A stretch of DNA of 64,000 bases from Ovis canadensis (Eukaryota > Chordata > Mammalia > Artiodactyla > Bovidae): contig NC_091262.1 of assembly GCF_042477335.2 (NCBI RefSeq), forward strand, positions 37,483,001-37,547,000, read 5' to 3'. The notes under the pieces are model-generated. The model ran no database searches and had not been told where the DNA came from. It saw only the letters and a program-made list of their open reading frames with translations. The translations under genes and the position numbers were made by a program. This document shows positions 54,890 through 64,000 of the stretch, one piece after another (position 1 is the first letter of the stretch; the number at the start of each line of letters is the position of its first letter).

Positions 54890-55255
54890 GCCATGGTGTC
54901 AGATGGGCTATGGAGAGGGACCCCATGATGAAGAACTTTGAGCAGCCTCTATAACCTGAAAAAGACTCGAGGCCGATAGCTAGCAAGAAAGCAGGGAGCT
55001 CAGTCCTATAGGAGATAAATTCTGCAACAACCCAAGGGAGCTTTGAACTGGATCTTTCCCCAGGCAAGCCTCCAGTGAGACCCTAGTCTTGACCTACATC
55101 AGGTTTTCTACCTGAAGAGACCCTGAAGTGGAGAAGCCCATTATGCTGTTCCTGGATTCTAGCCCACAGAAAACTGAGCGGTGAACACATTCTGTTCAAG
55201 CTTCTGAATATGTGGTCATTTGTGATGCAGCCATGGAAAACTGATCCAACCATGG
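54890..55255 (+). mobile_element. MaLR-like LTR relic
   Basis: ACCCCATGATGAAGAACTTT, GCTAGCAAGAAAGCAGGGAG, AAATTCTGCAACAACCCAAG, CCCACAGAAAACTGAGCGG, TGATGCAGCCATGGAAAACT follow the 3' half of an old MLT-type LTR. The pseudogene lies at its 5' side. Confidence 0.6.
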
Positions 55256-55549
55256 AACAGGTGAAAAAATTGGAGAAAATTGTGTTTGCCAGAGTCCATT
55301 AAGGGGAGTAGCAAGTGTGGTTGGAATGACTAAAGTCATGAGGCATATAGATTCAGGGTTAGAATCTTTGGAACCAAATGTATTAATTGTCCTATGAGGA
55401 GAGTAGGCCTAATTACTGAAGGGCCATTGTTTTGCTGAGGGGTCTATGGAGTTTCAAAGTCAGAACTAAATGACTCAGAACAGTAGAGAAGACCTTGCTG
55501 GTTGCCCATTGTCCACAGAATCCTCTCCCTTTCCCCTGCAGCAGTCAGT
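55256..55549. other. Unique sequence
   Basis: Nothing recognised. Confidence 0.4.
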
Positions 55550-55757
55550 ATTGTTGTTCAGTCACTAAGTCATGTCAGACTCTTTGCAACCCCATGGACT
55601 GTAGCCAGGCTCCTCTGTCTATGGAATTCTCCAGGCAAGATTATTGGAGTGGCTTGCCATTCCTTTCTTCAAGTGATCTTCTCAACCCAGGGATTGAACC
55701 TGGGTCCCCTGCCTTGCAGGCAGATTCTTTACTGTCTGAGACACCAGGGAAGCCCCA
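55550..55757 (-). mobile_element. Bov-tA SINE
   Basis: Antisense copy, GTTGTTCAGTCACTAAGTC to CACCAGGGAAGCCCC. Confidence 0.92.
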
Positions 55758-55811
55758 TTAATCTTTATATACACATGCAAATACTTTCTTAGCGACTGCT
55801 TAGTTGAAATG

Positions 55812-56838
55812 CAGAGTCAATCTGTTCAGTTCAGTTCAGTTGCTCAGTCGTGTCTGACTCTTTGCGACTCTGTGGACTGCAGCACGCCAGACTTCCCTGT
55901 CCATCACCAACTCTTGATGCCTACTCAAACTCATGTCCATCAAGTCGGTGGTGCCATCCAGCCATCTCATCCACTGTCATTCCCTTCTCCTCCTGCCTTC
56001 AATCATTCCCAGCATCAGGGTCTTTTCCAGGGAGTCAGTTCTTTGCATCAGGTGGCCAAAATATTGGTTTCAGCTTCAGCATCAGTCCTTCCAATGAATA
56101 CCCAGGACTGATTTCCTTTAGGATGGACTGGTTGGATCACCTTGCAGTTCAAGGGACTCTCAAGAGTCTTCTTCAACACTACAGTTCAAAAGCATCAATT
56201 TTTCGGCACTCAGCTTTCTTTACAGTCCAACTCTCACAGTCATACATGACTGCTGAAAAAACCATAGCTTTGACTAGACAGACTTTTGTTGGTAAAGTAA
56301 TGTTTCTGCTTTTTAATATACTATCTAGACTGGTCATAGCTTTTCTTCCAAGGAGCAAGCATCTTTTAATTTTACGGCTGCAGTCACCATCTGCAATGAT
56401 TTTGGAGCCCCCCAAAATAAAGTCTGTCACTGTTTCCATTGTTTCCCCATGTATTTGCCATGAAGTGATGGGACTGGATGCCATGATCTTATTTTTCTGA
56501 ATGTTGAGTTTTAAGCCAACTTTTTCACTCTCTTTCACTTTCATCCAGAGGCTCTTTAGTTCTTCTTCACTTTCTGCCATAAGGGTGGTATCATCTGCCT
56601 ATCTGAAGTTATTGCTATTTCTCCCGACAATCTTGATTCCAGCTTGTGCTTCATCCAGCCTGGTATTTTGCATGATGTGCTCTGCATATAAGTTAAATAA
56701 GCAGGGTGACAGTATACAGCTCTCCCGATTTGGAACCAGTCTGTTGTTCCACGTCTGGTTCTAACTGTTGCTTCTTGACCTGCATACAGATTTCTCAGGA
56801 GGCAGGTCACATGATCTGGTATTCCCTACAGAGTCAAT
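55812..56838 (-). mobile_element. BovB LINE, 1007 bp, longest copy
   Basis: Element 55822-56828; CAGAGTCAAT at 55812-55821 and 56829-56838 is a perfect duplication. It covers the reverse-transcriptase palm to the 3' end, 5'-truncated at MTCLLRNLYAGQE. The frame 56580-56179 (133 codons) holds KLNIQKNKIMASSPITSW, GGSKIIADGDCSRKIKRC and VMYDCESWTVKKAE. The catalytic YADD is destroyed: TAT has become TAG (minus-strand codon at 56601-56599), leaving stop-ADD. A frameshift after DWFQIG disrupts the palm. Confidence 0.95.
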
Positions 56839-57100
56839 AGGGTCCAGAATTTGCCCCAACTGCACATGCACACAGCTACAGTCCCATACAGTTTCTTTGT
56901 ATTTTGGTGCTATAGGAGAAGTGTGTCCAGGTACAAACTTTGCAGCAAAGGGTCCCAGGTTCCGGCCTGTCTCATTCCCATGAGAGACTCTACATCCTTG
57001 TTCTTAAGGGGTAAGGGGCCAAAGTTCTCTTCTGAAGTTCTTCCTGCTGGTCAGGGTCTGCAGATCCTAGCCTACCCAGAGGTGTAAAAGTCCCTAGTTG
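56839..57100 (-). mobile_element. ERV-associated internal segment (second copy)
   Basis: 56841-56975 is similar to 35215-35345 (GTCCAGAATTT, AGTCCCATACAGTTTCTTTG, AAGGGTC.CAGGT). No LTR or protein frame recognised beside it. The BovB at 55812 inserted at its edge. Confidence 0.5.
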
Positions 57101-57259
57101 GCTTTTCCAGTGGCCTGTAGGGACCTAGGCCACTTTCTACTGGGATGGGCTGAATTTCTTGAGCCATCGTGAGCCTTACTTCAAATTTGCTATTGCATTT
57201 GGTTTGATAACATTTTGTTTAGACTATTTATAGTTGTAAGGGAAATGATTTACAATCTT

Positions 57260-57370
57260 CTTTTTTTAGTTATCCTTGTCTGGTTTTGTTATAAGGGTTT
57301 TGCTAGGTCAGTAAAATCAACTGGGGCAGATAGCCATTGTTTTCTCTGCTCTGAAATACCTTATATTACA
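57260..57370 (-). mobile_element. L1 ORF2 fragment
   Basis: TTAGTTATCCTTGTCTGG and TTTTGTTATAAGGGTTTTGC resemble the antisense L1 reverse-transcriptase segment also seen at 24720. Short and weak. Confidence 0.5.
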
Positions 57371-57504
57371 TAGGGATTTTGTGTACCTAGACTTTTTTTT
57401 TTTTCCTAAAATTTGCGGGCCAAACTTTCTGACCTAGTGCCTGAACATTCAAAATGGGGACAAAGTCTTTATCCCACAAGTATGGATTAAAAACATTTAG
57501 AAGT

Positions 57505-57810
57505 ATCAAACAGGCAATGGGCATGTGGACAGGGAGAGGGGAATGGGGGGTGATGAATTGGGAGATTAGATTTGACATAAACATACTACTGTGTGTGGAA
57601 CAGATAGCTGGTGGGAAGCTGCTGTACAGCGCAGGGAGCTCAGCCTGGTGCTCTGTGATGACTAGAGAGCTGGGACTGGGGTGGGGTAGGAGGGAGGCTC
57701 AAGAGGGAGGAGATGTATCTATACTTAGGAATGATTAACATTGTACAGCAGAAACTAACACAGCACTGTAAAGCAATTATTCTCCAATTAAAAAAATTAA
57801 ATCTAAGAGA
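57505..57810 (+). mobile_element. L1 3' UTR (ruminant type)
   Basis: GATGAATTGGGAGATTAGAT, GGAAGCTGCTGTACAGCGCA, GAGCTCAGCCTGGTGCTCTG, ACATTGTACAGCAGAAACTA, TAAAGCAATTATTCTCCAAT, then an A-rich end. Sense. Confidence 0.92.
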
Positions 57811-58841
57811 AAAGAAATAGCAAACTAAATTGGTACCCAACCCAACACACTCACACATGTAACTGTAATTTGTCAAGAAAACAACATATAATATCTTCTC
57901 AGTTTGGACCAGTTAGAAGGAAGTGGAGAAGAAACTTCATAAAATTCACCGTGAAGGAAAAAAAAAACCAGAAAGACCTGAAGAGAAAAAGGTGATCTGG
58001 GCTCACCACAAAGATTTTTCAACAGCATTGACCTCTTTTAATCACAACGATAACACAAAACTTCTGTTCAGGTGGATTGCAATACAACTCAACTTCTTAG
58101 GTTGACATTTAGACCTTTTCCACATGACTGGCCTTGTCATAAAAAAGTTCACTTCCCAGAGGACTTACACATTAAGGTATCATTTTACTTTGCAAATATG
58201 CAGAGAGTTTAGCACAGGGTCTGGTTCATGGTAGATATTCAATAAAAGTGAGTTTGCTTCTCCCAGACCCGTAAAAAAATTTCATTTCATCTAAACATAT
58301 TCACTTCTGTTCTCATAGAAAGAAAGGTAGCAGGTAATGGCATTATTTAATTTAGTAGCTGGAAATGAATGCCAGCTGCATGAACTTCAGATGCAATCAG
58401 AATTGCAGAGTCTCAACACAATCTGGACATAAAAAATAAAATAATTTTGTAAAGGCACAGTATATCCAGTCAGCCAAACCTCATCCTTGGAGAGGGTTGA
58501 CTTTTCAGTCAGCTTCCATATGGATCTGAAACTTCCAAACCTTGAGTTCTGGCAGTTTAGAGTCCCAAGATGTGTAGAATTGGGCAAGCATGACTAACTC
58601 TGGGGTTTCAAAAGTAATTAATGAATCCATCTTCCACTTGCAAGTATGTCAACTTTGGTCTCTAGTTCAGAACAATTCTTACTATATCACACATAAAACA
58701 AAATTATTTGCTTTGATTTTTATAGATCATTCCATACATTCTTTCCACGTTTGGACACAATTTACTGGCTCTAATAAAGGGAGAGCTTTGTACTTCATTT
58801 TGATTCTGTAACTCGCAGAGCCATTGTTTTAAGGATGACTA
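57811..58841. other. Unique AT-rich sequence
   Basis: 1 kb without firm elements. 58195-58250 (AGCACAGGGTCTGGTTCATG) may be a MIR or L2 3' end. Confidence 0.45.
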
Positions 58842-59086
58842 GGTTAACATCAGGCTTCCCGGGTTGTGCTCGTGGTAAAGCACCCACCTGCCAGTGCAGA
58901 AGACAAGGGAGATGTGGGTTCGATCCCTGGGCCGGGAAGATCCCCTGGAGGGCATGGCACCCACCCCAGTATTCTTGCCTGGGAAATCCCATGGACAGAG
59001 AAGCCTGGCCGGCTACAGTCCATGAGGTCACAAAGAGTCAGACAAGGCTGAGTGACTTAGCACACACACTCACTGGTTGACATCAG
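58842..59086 (+). mobile_element. Bov-tA SINE
   Basis: Element 58854-59074 with an intact B box GGTTCGATCCC. GGTTAACATCAG (58842) and GGTTGACATCAG (59075) form a 12-bp duplication with one mismatch. Confidence 0.93.
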
Positions 59087-59259
59087 CAGCCAGAGACTGG
59101 GGTTCCAGCATGCCAAACATCTGTTGAATGTGAACATATTTTAGATGGCTTTAATATAGCTAGATATTTGATATCAAATGGAAACACTTTGATCAGAATC
59201 CCTGCCTAAAGCTATAGATAGCTACAGTTAAATGTGTTGTCTTGTGAACTCTCCATTGG

Positions 59260-60210
59260 AAATTATATATATGTGGCAGACACCTCTCATTGTCTACCCT
59301 GTTTCCACTCTCCCTCTTTTATATCTCACTAGCAGAATGCTAGCTTTGAGATATACCCAGATAAAATATTCATTTTTCCAGTTGGCATTGAAACATAGAA
59401 ATGGCTATGGGATAGAATTATGAACAATGAGATACAGATATAAATCAGCTAAGGATTTATGTATGATAAGTGCTTTTGTTTTCTTCTTTTTCTTTTCATT
59501 TTATTTCTGTTTCTCTTCCCTCTTGTTGTTGTTCAGTTGCTAAGTCAGGTCCAACTCTTTGCAACCCCATGGGTTGCAGCATGCCAGGCTTCCCTGTCCT
59601 ACACTGTCTCCTGGACTTTGCTCAAATTCATGTCCATTGAGTCAGTGATGCTATCCAACCGCCTCGTCCTCTGACACCCCCTTCTCCTCCTGCCCTCAAT
59701 CCTTCCAAGCATCAGGTTTTTTCCCAATGAGTCATCTCTTCATATCAGGTGACTGAAGTATTGGAGCTTCAGCTCCAGCATCAGTCCTTCCAATGAATAT
59801 TCAGGACTGATTTCCTTTAGGATGGACTGGTTTGATCTCCTTTCCAGTCCAAGGGACTCAAAAGAGTCCTCTAGCACTGCTTTTCACAGTGTGAAAGCAT
59901 CAGTTCTTTGGGGCTCAGGCTTCTTTATGGGCCAACTCTCACATCCATATATGACTACTGGAAAAACCATAACATTTATTTATTTTCTTGCCTGGAACAT
60001 AGAATCCAGGCTGGAGTTTGAGCAGCACTCTTTGAATCATGAGGTAACACATATTGGGATAAAAGCACATACTAAAGATGGTGGAGTAGGCAGAGAGATG
60101 GTTCCTGAAATGTTGATTACTGCATAAAGCTACTTATTATATGAGAAAAATAACCCCTTATTTGCCTAAGCCACAATAGTTATTATTATTTACAGTTGTA
60201 TATAATCTAG
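59260..60210 (+). mobile_element. Ancient repeat split by BovB, class uncertain
   Basis: Left part AATTATATATATGTGGCAGA to TGAGATACAGATATAAATCA; right part after the BovB, ACTAAAGATGGTGGAGTAGG and ATATGAGAAAAATAACCCCT. The order resembles a common old mammalian LTR-like repeat that I cannot name securely. Confidence 0.4.
59525..59971 (-). mobile_element. BovB LINE 3' part
   Basis: Antisense from TTGTTGTTCAGTTGCTAAGT to ATATGACTACTGGAAAAACC, covering the VVMYGCESWTV region to the 3' end. A diverged older copy. Confidence 0.92.
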
Positions 60211-60918
60211 ATTGGCATTACATAGACTTTCTGAAATTCCTTTCTCTTAAATTTTAATGATCATATCTCTATTTTAACTCTTGGATGGGAGAGTTGGATT
60301 CATTTGAAGAATGTAGAAAGAAAGCTGTGACATTTGTATTTTTCTTATATTGAACTTATAGTCACTTTCAGAGTTAGTGACCCTCATCTTATATGTGTGG
60401 TCATCTGGAAAAGAATATATAGGCATATATAACCCATGGAAAAGCAAAGTCTAGGTGGCTCTCAGGTTCCCAATTGTAGGTTTTTACATGAAAGTTCTAC
60501 TGATTGCACAGATGCATGTGTCTGGAAGGTCTGGGGGTTCCCAGAGACATCAGAACATCACCTCTCAAGATTCAATGGCTTCCATCCCCCAGAAGAGGAT
60601 CCTACAGGTTCAAGAATGCCTCATAATTAAAGAATTACTGAAGGTATGCTTGGAATAGTCAGGATGGCCAATATAGCACACCATTCAATAGAGAATGATT
60701 CCAGTAGAATTTGGATATAGAACTTGTCCAGATGAGAAGCTCATGGATCTGGTTATCCATGCTGCACCCCTGACTTTGCTGAGGTTTCAGTTTTCTGTTG
60801 CTCCCATGTAGAGGTGGGGGATGTCCTGCTCTCATTGAGGAGTATTGGTTCTAACACTGAGATCTAAACAAGTTCATCTTTTATTGATATAAATGAGGCT
60901 AGAATTAATGACCAACTA
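60211..60918. other. Unique sequence
   Basis: 0.7 kb, nothing recognised. Confidence 0.45.
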
Positions 60919-61124
60919 ATGAGCAGACTGGGCTTCCCTGGAGGCTCAGTGTTTAAGAATCCACCTGTCAATGCAGGAGATGTGGGTTTGATCCCTGGGT
61001 CAGGAAGATCCCCTGGAGAAGGAAATGGCAACCCACTCCAGTATTCTTGCCTGGAGAATCCCATGGGGTTGCAAAGAGCCAGATGTGACTTAGCAACTGA
61101 AAGACAATGACAAGGATGAGCAGA
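60919..61124 (+). mobile_element. Bov-tA SINE, 3' part shortened
   Basis: Element 60928-61115. The GACAGAGGAGCCTGGTGGG.. block before CATGGGGTTGCAAAGAG is missing. ATGAGCAGA at 60919 and 61116 is the target duplication. Confidence 0.92.
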
Positions 61125-62065
61125 TTAGGTCTTAATAATTTAGGGCCACACTTCTTTCCATATTGGTGTTGAAAAAGGTTAGAATAGTCAATTATGTTTT
61201 GTTTTCTTTTAATTTCAAAAGTAATAAAGAGTACTGCAACTCAACCAACCTTCTTGTGAATATAGCACACCTCTTCTTCTAATTTCCTCCTACTTCAAAT
61301 ACTGAAAACTCAGTTTATTTCCTGGAAGATGATCAGGGTCTCTCACTCTTATTTTTCCTACTTCTATAATTGAGTCTTTCCTTGTCTGTCACGTTCTCTA
61401 TTTAAACAGATTGTGTAGGGACCTAGAAGAAAGGAAGTAGCCCATGAAGTCCAACCACTCAGTCCTGGAGTTAGGTAAGGAATTGAAGAAAGCAGTATCA
61501 GCAGATAGCCCTGATTCATGATCCTCTGCACCTCTTCAGCTCATCCATTTCCATGGAAAAGTAAAAGCTGTTTAGGAAAACAACTTTTAGGGACAAAAGG
61601 AATGTTGACATCATGAGTCATAGCTTCGTCTTAACCATGTGGCTTTAATAGAACTACTGTGACAAACATTTCCAAATAGTTTACCAGAGGGAAAAAAACT
61701 GCACCCACTAAAAACAGCTTTGTTTTGATCAGTTGTGTTAAAATATTTAGAGAAAGTCAAAGATATTTGGAGCCCATAGAACTTTTGACTGAAGCCAAGC
61801 ATTTCAGGTGGAAGGCCAAGGAGGAAGTGAGTCAAGGTCACATTGGAAATGGTCTTGTGTCTCCAGTTGGGTGAGCCTTGGAAGATGAGGAAAGAGACAT
61901 GGGAGTCCAGAATACTTAGGATCAAGCCTACTAAACTTTTTGCAGAGAAGGTTGGGGGAAGACTTCATAGCAGAACCCTAGAGGGGATTTAAAAAAAGTG
62001 CCAGAGATAAAGTGATGAAGAACGGCCTCTGTGAGAATCCCCAAGACAAGAAAAAGTCTAGAGGT
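61125..62065. other. Unique sequence
   Basis: 0.9 kb, nothing recognised; a 104-codon minus frame at 61925 has no domain features. Confidence 0.45.
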
Positions 62066-62215
62066 TGGAGTACTTCCTTGGTGGTTCAGTGGCTAAGACT
62101 GTACTACAATGCCAGGGTTTCTGGTTTGATCCCTGGTCAGGGAACTCAGATCCCATGTGCCACAGCTAAGACCCAGCAAAGCCAAATAAATAAAACTTTA
62201 AACTTTATTTAAATA
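62066..62215 (+). mobile_element. CHR-type SINE
   Basis: Head TACTTCCTTGGTGGTTCAG, B box GGTTTGATCCC, body ATGTGCCACAGCTAAGACC, A-rich tail. Confidence 0.88.
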
Positions 62216-62445
62216 AAACCTACCCTGCAGGTTGGGTAGGTGGAGGCAGCAGGGAAGGCTGGGCTAGCAATGCTGAGTTTCAGCCAACTGGCCACTTCAC
62301 CTTTGGGAGAATGTAGCTGGTATGCAAGTTTATTGCTCAAGGAGGCAGACAAGGTGCTAAACACACACATTTTGAGGCCAGAGAAGTGAAACAGACCTGC
62401 TAGAGACATGAGCAGAGCCAACATGTGAGACAAAAAACAAGAAGG
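62216..62445. other. Unique sequence
   Basis: Nothing recognised. Confidence 0.4.
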
Positions 62446-62515
62446 AGAATAAGGTTACACACAGTAGTGTGTATATGTCAATCCCAGTTTCCCAATTCAT
62501 CCCACCCTGCACTTT

Positions 62516-62946
62516 CCACATCATGTACAGATGTGAGTTGAACCATAAAGAAGGCTGAGCACCAAACAATTGATGCTTTCAAAATGTGGTTCTGGAAAAG
62601 ACTCTTGAGAGTTCCTTGGACAGCAAGGAGACCAAATCTGCCCATCCTAAAGGAAATCAACCCTGAATATTCAATGGAAGGACTGATGTTGAAGCTGAAA
62701 CTCCAATACTTTGGCCATCTGAGGTAAAGAGCTGACTCATTGGAAAAGACCCTGATGCTGGGAAAGACTGAAGATAGGAGGAGAAAGGGACAACAGAAGA
62801 TGAGATGGTTGGATGGCATCACTGACTCAATGGACCTGAGTTTGAGCAAACTCTGGGAGATAGTGAAGGGCAGGAAAGCCTGGCATGCTACAGTCCATGG
62901 GGTCACAAAGAGTCAGATACACCTGAGCGACTGAACAATAACCACA
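62516..62946 (+). mobile_element. BovB LINE 3' part nested in the inverted L1
   Basis: Element 62521-62941, TCATGTACAGATGTGAGTTG to GCGACTGAACAATAA. CCACA at 62516 and 62942 is a short target duplication. One frameshift in the VVMYG region and a stop precede the open segment 62740-62934. Confidence 0.92.
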
Positions 62947-63116
62947 GGTCCATTCTCTGCATCTACATCTCTATTCCTGCCTTGGGAAATAGGTAGTCAG
63001 TAGGAACATTCTATAAAGCACAGGGAGCTCAGCTTGGTGCTCTGTGATGACTTAGAGGGATGGGATGGGGGTAGAGTGGGAGGGATGCTCAAGAGGGAGG
63101 TGAGGTATGTATACAT

Positions 63117-63330
63117 ATGGTTGATTTGGGCTTCCCTTGTACCTCAGCTGGTAAAGAATCCGTCTGCAATGCAGGTGACCTGGGTTCAATGCCTGGGTTG
63201 GGAAGATACTTTGGAGAAGGGAATGACTACCCACTCCAGTATTCTGGCCTAGAGAATTCCATGGACTCTATATCCATGGGGCACAAAGAATCGGACATGA
63301 TTGAGCAACTTTCACTTTTCATGGTTGATT
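63117..63330 (+). mobile_element. Bov-tA SINE nested in the inverted L1
   Basis: Element 63127-63320, head GGGCTTCCCTTGTACCTCAG. ATGGTTGATT at 63117-63126 and 63321-63330 is a perfect 10-bp duplication. Confidence 0.94.
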
Positions 63331-63360
63331 CACTTCATTGTACAACAGAAACTAACAGAG

Positions 63361-63423
63361 CCCTGTAAAGTGATTGTCACTCAGTCACTGAGTCATGTCT
63401 GACTCTTTGGACCCCTTGTAAAG
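63361..63423 (-). mobile_element. 43-bp Bov-tA 3' end with target duplication
   Basis: Only the last 43 bp of a BovA end (63371-63413, TCAGTCACTGAGTCATGTCT) in antisense. CCCTGTAAAG (63361) and CCTTGTAAAG (63414) flank it, and the L1 continues on both sides. Confidence 0.85.
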
Positions 63424-63479
63424 CAATTCTATTTCAATTAAAAAAAAAAAGAATAGAGTTAGAGTAAACCAGGAATTGT

Positions 63480-63665
63480 CCAGCTTTATTGTTGTCAAGG
63501 ACCAAACTGTCCACAGTTTGAGCTCTGTAAGAGCATGAGGTCTTCATTACCACCAGTCAACTCAGCCATTGTGGTACAAAAGCATCCAATAAAGTTTTAT
63601 TAGAACTCAGTTACTCTCATTTGTTCATTATTGTCTATGGCACTTCAATTTAAATTTCAAACAAT
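63480..63665. mobile_element. hAT-Charlie-type relic
   Basis: ACTCAGCCATTGTGGTACAA plus AAGCA and CCAATAAAGTTTTATTAGAA with GTTCATTATTGTCTATGGCA resemble halves of a widespread hAT-type element, apparently rearranged. Poly(A) at 63720-63733 lies beyond it. Confidence 0.45.
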
Positions 63666-63778
63666 CCCATACCCCCAACCATTAAAAGTAAAAAAGTTCT
63701 TTTGGGCTCAAGGGCTTCAAAAAAAAAAAAAAACTGGGAGTGGGCTGGGATCACATTTTGCTGATTACTTTGTCAAAC

Positions 63779-64000
63779 GCCATGACCAACTTAGACAGCA
63801 TATTAAAAAGCAGAGACATTACTTTGCCAACAAAGGTTCATCTACCCAAAGTTATGGTTTTTATAGTAGTCATGTACAAATGTGAGAGTTGGGCTATAAA
63901 GAAAGCTGAGCACTGAAGAACTGATGCTTTTGAACTGTGGTATTGGAGAAGACTCTTGAGAGTCTCTTGGACTGCAAGGAGATCCAACCAGTCAATCCTA
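63779..64000 (+). mobile_element. BovB LINE, runs off the window
   Basis: CCATGACCAACTTAGACAGC to CCAACCAGTCAATCCTA, covering the LDSILKSRD to NQ region. Stops are present (GTGAGAGTTGGGCTATAA region reads on in a different frame). The 3' end lies beyond 64000. Confidence 0.9.

Larger units (their letters stand above)
62446..63461. mobile_element. L1 3' end with 5' inversion, carrying three later insertions
   Basis: 62458-62990 (minus BovB) is L1 3' UTR in minus orientation: CAATCCCAGTTTCCCAATTC, then GTCCATTCTCTGCATCTAC, TCTATTCCTGCC. 63000-63449 (minus SINEs) is the next part of the UTR in plus orientation, GCACAGGGAGCTCAGCTTGG to the A-rich end. The two parts meet in consensus order but opposite direction, as twin priming produces. 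AGAATAAGGTTA (62446) and AGAATAGAGTTA (63450) form a 12-bp duplication, 10 of 12 matching. Confidence 0.85.

Noticed and set aside
54633..55067. The full 144-codon minus frame as one gene
   Set aside because: Only the last ~75 codons are NDUFB1-related; the first part is antisense to an LTR-like relic.
55850..56500. 216-codon plus-strand open frame
   Set aside because: It is the antisense of BovB; its residues follow the complement of the reverse-transcriptase C-terminus and match no protein family.
1..64000. CRISPR array, operon, phage or plasmid features
   Set aside because: The sequence is mammalian; no regularly spaced direct repeats or bacterial-type gene arrangement is present.

Overview
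This is a window of ruminant nuclear DNA with no functional gene that I can support. The assignment rests on the repeats. There are about nineteen BovB (RTE-type LINE) fragments on both strands, and many tRNA-headed Bov-tA SINEs with the ruminant BovA body. There are also two Bov-A2 dimers and numerous CHR-type SINEs, a family shared by ruminants, hippos and whales. Species cannot be fixed from the sequence; cattle, sheep, goat, buffalo or deer would all fit. Beneath this recent layer lies an older mammalian one: MIR, L2, old L1 tails, MaLR-type LTRs, and hAT remnants of the MER20, MER1 and MER5A kinds. The window reads as intergenic or deep-intron sequence.

Layout. 1-16 kb: a 5'-truncated BovB, MIR and CHR copies, a MER20 relic, then a tandem pair of L1 3' ends (7.7-9.7 kb) with a BovB nested in the second. 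An L1 split by a SINE follows, then two opposed BovB copies (13.7-14.5 kb), and a mostly unique stretch with a near-consensus CTCF motif at 15081-15095 and a G-quadruplex motif at 15337-15365. 16-19 kb: a 111-bp inverted duplication around an L1 that carries two abutting SINEs, followed by a BovB palindrome. 19-34 kb: SINE-rich, with several L1 tails. An L1 ORF2 relic (24.4-26.4 kb) is interrupted by an 829-bp retrocopy that has a 24-bp perfect target-site duplication. 34-41 kb: a minus-strand ERV LTR, an L2, a MER5A, a MaLR LTR, and BovB copies with fairly open reverse-transcriptase C-termini. 41-49 kb: a 1.8-kb repeat-poor GC-richer block, a SINE carrying a perfect 67-bp tandem duplication, and stacked BovB, Bov-tA and L1 insertions. 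49-57 kb: LTR-like relics, a 1.4-kb repeat-free block, an NDUFB1 processed pseudogene, and the longest BovB (1007 bp). 57-64 kb: L1 tails, an older repeat split by BovB, and an inverted (twin-primed) L1 that has itself received three later insertions.

No genes act together here. The only protein-gene sequence is the NDUFB1 retrocopy and the unidentified retrocopy at 25 kb. All longer open frames lie in repeats, often antisense to BovB. BovB fragments sum to about 7.4 kb from my coordinates. Target-site duplications were read by eye and give exact edges for many copies; edges without a stated duplication are approximate. No new biological system was found; the unusual items are structural products of retrotransposition.
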